A DNA stretch of 10,896 nt from JAWPMV01 sp038527215 (GTDB taxonomy: Bacteria; Bacteroidota; Bacteroidia; J057): assembly GCA_038527215.1 (NCBI GenBank), contig JBCBGC010000186.1, positions 1 through 10,896 on the forward strand. The letters are read 5' to 3'. A program made the translations under genes and the position numbers. Each line of letters starts with the position of its first letter. Position 1 is the first letter of the stretch. Positions 7,206 to 10,896 of the stretch are shown here, one piece after another. Below the pieces are notes generated by a model, which saw only the letters and a program-made list of their open reading frames with translations, did not search any database and was not told the DNA's origin.

Positions 7206-7223
7206 GGCTTATTCTCCGGGATA
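7191..7223. terminator. Hairpin across the aldolase / oxidoreductase convergent junction
   Basis: TATCCTGG at 7191-7198 pairs with CCGGGATA at 7216-7223 (8 base pairs, one G-U), with a 17-base loop that contains both stop codons and an inner AGC/GCT pairing. The two genes are separated by only 3 bases, so any terminator has to lie within coding sequence. No T-run is present on either strand. Confidence 0.35.
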
Positions 7224-8195
7224 GCGAACGCCCCAATTCATCCGTAGTTCATCCATTTTTTTCATGATGCGCAAGCTCTCGGACCAGGGCATCAATGGCT
7301 CTTCTGTCCGTCCCTGGCGAAGACTTTCCATTACGTAAGTTGCCTGACACTGGAGGCCAAAGCTAGCGTAAGGGCGATACAAGGTTTCTGTTTTGTCTCC
7401 ATAAATTTCCAGGCTTGCCTCAGAGGAACGCCAGAACAGCGGTACGCGGATTTGTCCTTTGCTGCCCATGATGTGCAACTCCTTGGGCGATTCTACCCTA
7501 AAGCTGGCACCCAACTCAGCGATGGCTCCGCTGCTGTATTTCAAGGTAATCGCAGACTGCTCATCCACGCCCGTGGAACCGAGGCTAGCTGTAGATTGGG
7601 TTTCCTGCGGGTCTTCCTGAAAAAAAAGGTAGGCCATGTTGAGGGGATATATGCCGATATCCAACAGGGTTCCTCCGGCTAATTCAGGATTGTATTTTCT
7701 GTTTTGGGCATCAAAAGTGGCTCGGAAGCCAAAGTCTGCCCTTAGCCACTGGATTTCGCCTATCCTCTCTTCAAAGACCCATTTTTTTACCTCCTGCATG
7801 ATGGGTAAAAAGCGCGTCCAGAGCGCCTCCATGAAAAACAAGCCCTTTTCCCTGGCCTTTTCAATCACCTCAGCAGACTGCGCATAATTAATAGCCATGG
7901 GTTTTTCACATAGTACATGTTTTCCGTGGTCCAAACATAGCAGGGCTTGCTGGTGGTGAAAAGGGTGAGGACTAGCGATATATACGATGTCTATCTCAGG
8001 GTCTTGCAAAAGATCTTCATAGGAGGTGTAGGTCTTGGCGAAACCGAATTGGTCGGCGAAGGCCTGCGCTCGGTCTGCGTTACTGCTGGCCACCGCCTGC
8101 AGGATGGCGTCGGGAAGTTGGGAAAGGCCATCAGCAAATTTGTGGGCAATGCGGCCGGGGGCAATGATCCCCCAACGGATAGGTGATTGGGACAT
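7209..8195 (-). CDS. Gfo/Idh/MocA family NAD(P)-dependent oxidoreductase
   Basis: A 328-residue cytoplasmic dehydrogenase. The N-terminal Rossmann fold begins with IRWGIIAPGRIAHKFA (residues 6-21), a GxGxIA-like loop with Ala in place of the first Gly of the usual motif. The catalytic lysine is K98 in the family hallmark LCEKPMA. The C-terminal alpha/beta domain (about 125-328) contains GGTLLDIGIYPLNMAYLF at 174-191, where Y183 corresponds to the tyrosine of dimeric dihydrodiol dehydrogenase-type members. Overall it most resembles the dihydrodiol dehydrogenase / glucose-fructose oxidoreductase branch, so a sugar or sugar-derived alcohol is the likely substrate, but family members vary widely and no neighbour fixes the pathway. 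The ATG at 8195 has no obvious ribosome binding site; a near-palindrome lies at once upstream. Confidence 0.92.
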   Translation of the reverse strand: MSQSPIRWGIIAPGRIAHKFADGLSQLPDAILQAVASSNADRAQAFADQFGFAKTYTSYEDLLQDPEIDIVYIASPHPFHHQQALLCLDHGKHVLCEKPMAINYAQSAEVIEKAREKGLFFMEALWTRFLPIMQEVKKWVFEERIGEIQWLRADFGFRATFDAQNRKYNPELAGGTLLDIGIYPLNMAYLFFQEDPQETQSTASLGSTGVDEQSAITLKYSSGAIAELGASFRVESPKELHIMGSKGQIRVPLFWRSSEASLEIYGDKTETLYRPYASFGLQCQATYVMESLRQGRTEEPLMPWSESLRIMKKMDELRMNWGVRYPGE

Positions 8196-8196
8196 A

Positions 8197-8212
8197 TCAA
8201 ACAGACTGTTGA
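8197..8212. promoter_or_regulatory. Near-palindrome at the start of the oxidoreductase gene
   Basis: TCAAACAGACTGTTGA has arms TCAA(A)CAG and CTGTTGA that are perfectly complementary apart from one extra A. It begins 1 base upstream of the oxidoreductase start codon (minus strand), where a bound repressor, or an mRNA hairpin over the start, could control expression. No regulator gene is adjacent, so this is only a candidate operator. Confidence 0.25.
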
Positions 8213-8262
8213 AATATTGAAGGCATGAAGTTCCAAAAAAATCTGTTAATTATGGCCTTGTT

Positions 8263-8275
8263 TCCGAATTTCGGA
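8263..8275. promoter_or_regulatory. 13-base palindrome upstream of the DUF819 gene
   Basis: TCCGAATTTCGGA is a perfect inverted repeat (6-base arms, central T) ending 14 bases before the DUF819 start codon. A TAATTATG box (8247-8254), a 5-of-6 match to the Bacteroidetes -7 element, lies just upstream, although no TTTG is found at the proper distance. The palindrome would fall at or just after the transcription start, a common operator position. Confidence 0.28.
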
Positions 8276-8289
8276 TAAGCGCACGTTTT

Positions 8290-9603
8290 ATGCTATCTAC
8301 TACTGCCTATTTTACCAATGATGCTATTGTCTTTGGTCTCCTTACCATCGTACTGGCTTTTGTCTTCGTAACTTCCCATAGCTCCCGTCCGGGCTGGCAA
8401 AAATTTTATCGATTTGTGCCCGCCTTGTTGTTATGTTATTTCCTGCCGGCTCTCCTCAATTGGCCCCTGGGTTTGATTGATGGCGAGGCCTCCAAACTCT
8501 ATAATCCCGTTACTTCCCGATTTTTATTGCCCGCCAGCTTAATTCTCTTATGTCTGAGCATTGATTTCAAGGGCATCATTAATCTGGGGCCCAAGGCGCT
8601 GATCATGTTCCTTACGGCGACCGTGGGGATTGTGATTGGTGGACCGATTGCTCTCCTGCTGATCGGGGGGATCGCCCCTGGGATCGTAGAATCTGCCGGC
8701 ACTGAAGAGCTATGGCGAGGACTATCCACCGTAGCCGGTAGCTGGATTGGTGGCGGAGCCAACCAGACGGCCATGAAAGAGATTTTTGAGGTAAGTGATC
8801 AGCTGTTTTCCTCCATGGTGGTGATTGATGTGGTGGTGGCCAATATATGGATGGGTTTTCTCCTGTATGGGGCAGGGATATCGGAAAAAATCGACCGTTG
8901 GTTTAAGGCCGATGCCAGTGCCATTGAGGATTTGAAAAAGCGGGTAGAGAATTATCGGTCCAGTATTGAAGAAAATCCGACTCTGACAGATTATATGGTC
9001 TTACTGGCCGTAGCATTTGGCGGAACCGCCATTGCTCACTGGATGGCAGATTTGATCACCCCCATGTTTGTAAATATCAATGAAGCCAGTAAAGCAGCTT
9101 TAGATGCTAATGGGGAATTGTTGTACCCCAATGGAAAACTGGTCGAATGGGGACTTAGCTCTCTAATGTCAGGATTCTTTTGGTTGATCGTCGTGGCGAC
9201 CACCATCGGCCTGGGGATATCTTTTACCAAAGCCCGGAAACTGGAAGGCAAGGGGGCCTCAAAGATCGGAAGTGTATTTATCTATCTGCTGGTAGCTTCC
9301 ATTGGGATGAAAATGAACATTGGTGGGGTACTGGACAACCTTGGTGCCTTTGCCATTGGACTGGTTTGGATGATGGTGCACGTCGGTCTGCTTCTGACGG
9401 TCGGTAAAATCATTAAAGCGCCTTTCTTCTTTACCGCTGTGGGTAGCCAGGCCAACGTTGGGGGGGCTGCTTCGGCTCCGGTGGTGGCCTCTGCCTTTAG
9501 TCCAGCCCTGGCGCCGGTGGGCGTCTTGATGGCGGTTTTGGGGTATGCGCTTGGTACCTATGGAGCCTTGATCTGTGCCTATATGATGGCGGCCGCCAGT
9601 TAA
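8290..9603 (+). CDS. DUF819 family polytopic membrane protein (putative transporter)
   Basis: A 437-residue inner-membrane protein with about ten to twelve hydrophobic segments in two halves, separated by a charged cytoplasmic-type stretch at 198-233 (DRWFKADAS to the EENPT region). Two family hallmarks are clear: GSWIGGGANQTAMKEIFEV at 150-168 and GSQANVGGAASAPVVASAF at 385-403. Each half thus has a Gly-rich GG/AN motif, as in transporters built from two related halves, so substrate transport is plausible; no substrate is established for DUF819 to my knowledge. A hydrophilic loop at 262-285 is probably outside the membrane. The ATG at 8290 follows a short AT-rich leader with no clear ribosome binding site. 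It is divergent from the oxidoreductase, with 94 bases between them. Confidence 0.92.
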   Translation: MLSTTAYFTNDAIVFGLLTIVLAFVFVTSHSSRPGWQKFYRFVPALLLCYFLPALLNWPLGLIDGEASKLYNPVTSRFLLPASLILLCLSIDFKGIINLGPKALIMFLTATVGIVIGGPIALLLIGGIAPGIVESAGTEELWRGLSTVAGSWIGGGANQTAMKEIFEVSDQLFSSMVVIDVVVANIWMGFLLYGAGISEKIDRWFKADASAIEDLKKRVENYRSSIEENPTLTDYMVLLAVAFGGTAIAHWMADLITPMFVNINEASKAALDANGELLYPNGKLVEWGLSSLMSGFFWLIVVATTIGLGISFTKARKLEGKGASKIGSVFIYLLVASIGMKMNIGGVLDNLGAFAIGLVWMMVHVGLLLTVGKIIKAPFFFTAVGSQANVGGAASAPVVASAFSPALAPVGVLMAVLGYALGTYGALICAYMMAAAS

Positions 9604-9628
9604 AGCGTTTGATATTTTACGTAGCAAA

Positions 9629-9650
9629 CCTGCAGAGCAGGCAAATTTTT
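9629..9650 (+). terminator. Possible rho-independent terminator after the DUF819 gene
   Basis: CCTGC (9629-9633) and GCAGG (9637-9641) form a 5-base-pair GC-rich stem with a 3-base loop, followed four bases later by TTTTT (9646-9650). It is short but is the most terminator-like structure in the window, and lies 26 bases past the DUF819 stop and before the receiver genes. Confidence 0.42.
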
Positions 9651-9695
9651 GTATATTGAAATAGCCGGAAGAATACTGTTCCAACTGTTATTGTT

Positions 9696-10118
9696 ATGGA
9701 TCAGCATCTGTCGCTATGGTTGATCGAAGATAATATGGCCATTGCCAATCTTATCCCTATAGCTTTAGAAGATGCCTTGTTACTTCCTGTAGATTACCGA
9801 CATTTCGAAACGGGTGAAGCCTTTTCGGAAGCATTTCACCTGATTCGTAGTTTGGCAGCGCCGATGCCTTCTCTGATTCTGCTGGACATGAATCTTCCCG
9901 ATTCAAACGGGCTCAGGTTACTTTCCGAAGTAAGGCAATACGCTGATCGAATCAGCCTTCCTGTGATCATGTTCTCCTCCCATCAAAATGAAGACCTCAT
10001 TTCTATGTCTTATTTTCAGGGGGCTAATGCATTTATCGAAAAGCCCTTCGACTATGATGAATTAATGGAAATTTTAAACGGTTGTATCAGTTTTTGGGGG
10101 AATAAACGTTTTTCCTAG
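9696..10118 (+). CDS. Stand-alone response regulator receiver protein
   Basis: A 140-residue protein that is one CheY-like receiver domain with no output domain. Key positions are present: acid pair E11-D12 (LIEDN), phospho-acceptor D64 (ILLDMNLPDSNG), S94 in the switch Ser/Thr position (IMFSS) and K116 (IEKPF). It should therefore be phosphorylated by a histidine kinase and pass the signal on by protein contact or through a phosphorelay; no kinase is in the window. The ATG at 9696 has no Shine-Dalgarno-like sequence. The next receiver gene follows with a gap of about 30 bases, so the two are probably co-transcribed. The C-terminus extends slightly past the domain (FWGNKRFS). Confidence 0.92.
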   Translation: MDQHLSLWLIEDNMAIANLIPIALEDALLLPVDYRHFETGEAFSEAFHLIRSLAAPMPSLILLDMNLPDSNGLRLLSEVRQYADRISLPVIMFSSHQNEDLISMSYFQGANAFIEKPFDYDELMEILNGCISFWGNKRFS

Positions 10119-10151
10119 GAACATTTCCCTCGCTTCAAACCAGGAATGTAC

Positions 10152-10619
10152 ATGAAGGACTTTCATAAAGACCGTTCTCAACTTATTTTAATTGCTGAAG
10201 ACAACGCAGGCGACCGTTGTCTGATCGAGGAGGCTACCAGGGAAATAGCCGTTTCCTTTCAGCTTCGTTTCGTCAGTGATGGCGTTGAATTGCTGGAATA
10301 TCTCAACCGGGAAGAACCTTATCAGGATGATGGTTTGCACCCCATTCCCAATCTGATCATCCTGGATCATCACATGCCGAGAAAAAATGGCCTGGAAACC
10401 TTAAAGGCGTTGAAACAGCATGAAAAGTGGAACCGCATTCCCGTCATCGCTTATTCCACTTCTCAGAATCAGGATGTAATCGGCAAGTACTACCAACATG
10501 GGGTCTCTGCTTATATCGAAAAAAAGACTGAACTATCCGAACTGCTCGATACCATACGTTTCATCGAAGACTTTTGGTTTCGGATTGTCAATCTTCCCAA
10601 TCCTTATTCCTTTTGGTAA
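10152..10619 (+). CDS. Stand-alone response regulator, Rcp1-like receiver
   Basis: A single receiver domain of 155 residues from this start. Visible residues are E16-D17 (IAEDN), phospho-acceptor D72 (IILDHHMPRKNG), S102 (IAYSTSQNQD) and K124 (YIEKK; the usual EKP proline is replaced by Lys). The loop before the acceptor (LNREEPYQDDGLHPIPN) and the NQD after the switch residue are typical of the Rcp1-like group that works with phytochrome or hybrid kinases. It has a longer C-terminus ending FRIVNLPNPYSFW. The start reads ATGTACATG; AGGA at 10142-10145 touches the first ATG (10146) but is 6 bases before the second (10152), so the second is preferred. No partner kinase is in view. Confidence 0.91.
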   Translation: MKDFHKDRSQLILIAEDNAGDRCLIEEATREIAVSFQLRFVSDGVELLEYLNREEPYQDDGLHPIPNLIILDHHMPRKNGLETLKALKQHEKWNRIPVIAYSTSQNQDVIGKYYQHGVSAYIEKKTELSELLDTIRFIEDFWFRIVNLPNPYSFW

Positions 10620-10843
10620 TATTTGCCTTGAGTATCAATATTTTCCTTTTTGATTACTTGAATCATTTCCAAAGTGGTATATTATCCTTGAAAACGCTTT
10701 GATTAGGACACGCTCAGGAGAAAACCTCTGCTTTTTAGCGAAGTAGGGCTTATTTCGTGGATCTTCTGGTTAGCTTCGTATCAACCTCAATGGAGCTATG
10801 ACCCAGAAAACAGCCAGGGGTACCAATAGTTAAGCAGAGGAAA
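10620..10843 (+). other. 224-base non-coding leader between receiver genes
   Basis: No convincing ORF is seen here. The first 60 bases are AT-rich. TATCCTTG at 10683-10690 matches the Bacteroidetes -7 element TAnnTTTG at 5 of 6 positions, with CTTG (10657-10660) 22 bases upstream as a poor -33 partner. If it is used, the third receiver gene has a 5' leader of about 145 bases. Besides the long-range pairing listed separately, short local complementarities occur, such as CGAAG (10739-10743) with CTTCG (10774-10778). Confidence 0.45.
10725..10840 (+). promoter_or_regulatory. Long-range complementarity covering the ribosome binding site of the third receiver gene
   Basis: CCTCTGCTT (10725-10733) is perfectly complementary to AAGCAGAGG (10832-10840). 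The second arm contains AGAGG, the likely ribosome binding site 3 bases before the ATG at 10844. In an mRNA starting upstream of 10725 the arms could pair over a 98-base loop and hide the site. A 9-base match somewhere in such a leader has roughly a one-in-ten chance of arising at random; its position on the binding site is what makes it notable. Confidence 0.4.
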
Positions 10844-10896
10844 ATGAGTTTCTTTCCCTATCAGAAGATTGTTTTGTATGCGGAGAATAATCCAGC
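10844..10896 (+). CDS. Start of a probable third receiver-domain protein (cut by window edge)
   Basis: Only 17 codons are visible, open to the window end: MSFFPYQKIVLYAENNP. The segment KIVLYAENNPA matches the beta1 strand and acid-pair loop of a receiver domain, comparable to LILIAEDNAGD in the preceding gene. AGAGG at 10836-10840 gives it the best Shine-Dalgarno-like sequence of the three receivers. The residue expected to be the second acid (Asp) is Asn, which should weaken Mg2+ binding and phosphorylation unless a neighbouring residue compensates. The call rests on a short stretch and on context. Confidence 0.55.
   Translation, partial: MSFFPYQKIVLYAENNP

Noticed and set aside
9259..9684. 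141-codon minus-strand frame overlapping the DUF819 gene end
   Set aside because: Covers the conserved Gly/Ala-rich DUF819 motif on the other strand and is His/Gln/Gly-rich without structure, which is typical of antisense frames.
10620..10680. Terminator after the second receiver gene (TGATT-ACTTG-AATCA hairpin)
   Set aside because: The 5-base-pair stem is AT-rich, and the T-run lies before it rather than after, so it does not fit a rho-independent terminator.
1..10896. CRISPR arrays, tRNA/rRNA genes, insertion sequences, prophage or att sites
   Set aside because: No regularly spaced repeats, no cloverleaf or conserved RNA motif, no transposase or integrase motif and no paired terminal repeats were seen on either strand.

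Overview
The window looks like chromosomal DNA of a member of the Bacteroidota, probably an environmental Saprospiria- or Cytophagia-like lineage. The reasons are a group III glutamine synthetase, stand-alone CheY/Rcp1-like receivers, a PspC protein with an added zinc ribbon, and start codons that mostly lack a strong Shine-Dalgarno sequence. This placement is inference from gene content; there is no rRNA gene to anchor it. No phage, IS, CRISPR, tRNA or rRNA is visible. Coding density is high and no gene-free stretch exceeds about 225 bases.

Layout. (1) 1-3466, plus strand: the 5'-truncated and apparently frameshifted glnN-type glutamine synthetase, then trkA only 16 bases later. (2) 3476-6068, minus strand: an AmpD-type amidase (convergent with trkA), and upstream of it a two-gene unit, PspC-zinc ribbon then M48-like peptidase-zinc ribbon, joined by a GTGA stop/start overlap. 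(3) 6171-7205, plus: low-specificity threonine aldolase, tail-to-tail with (4) 7209-8195, minus: a Gfo/Idh/MocA oxidoreductase. (5) 8290-9603, plus: a DUF819 polytopic membrane protein, divergent from the oxidoreductase. (6) 9696-10896, plus: two complete receiver-only response regulators and the first codons of what looks like a third, preceded by a 224-base leader.

Most genes are housekeeping (nitrogen assimilation, K+ uptake, amino-acid and sugar-type metabolism, signalling). The least ordinary parts are: the coupled PspC/M48 pair, whose two proteins end in zinc ribbons of identical cysteine spacing and whose peptidase has Arg in place of the first zinc-binding His (REIGH instead of HExxH); the receiver cluster, in which the third member has Glu-Asn where the Glu-Asp acid pair is expected; and a 9-base perfect complementarity in the leader that would cover that third gene's ribosome binding site. 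Hairpins span the stop codons at both convergent gene junctions.
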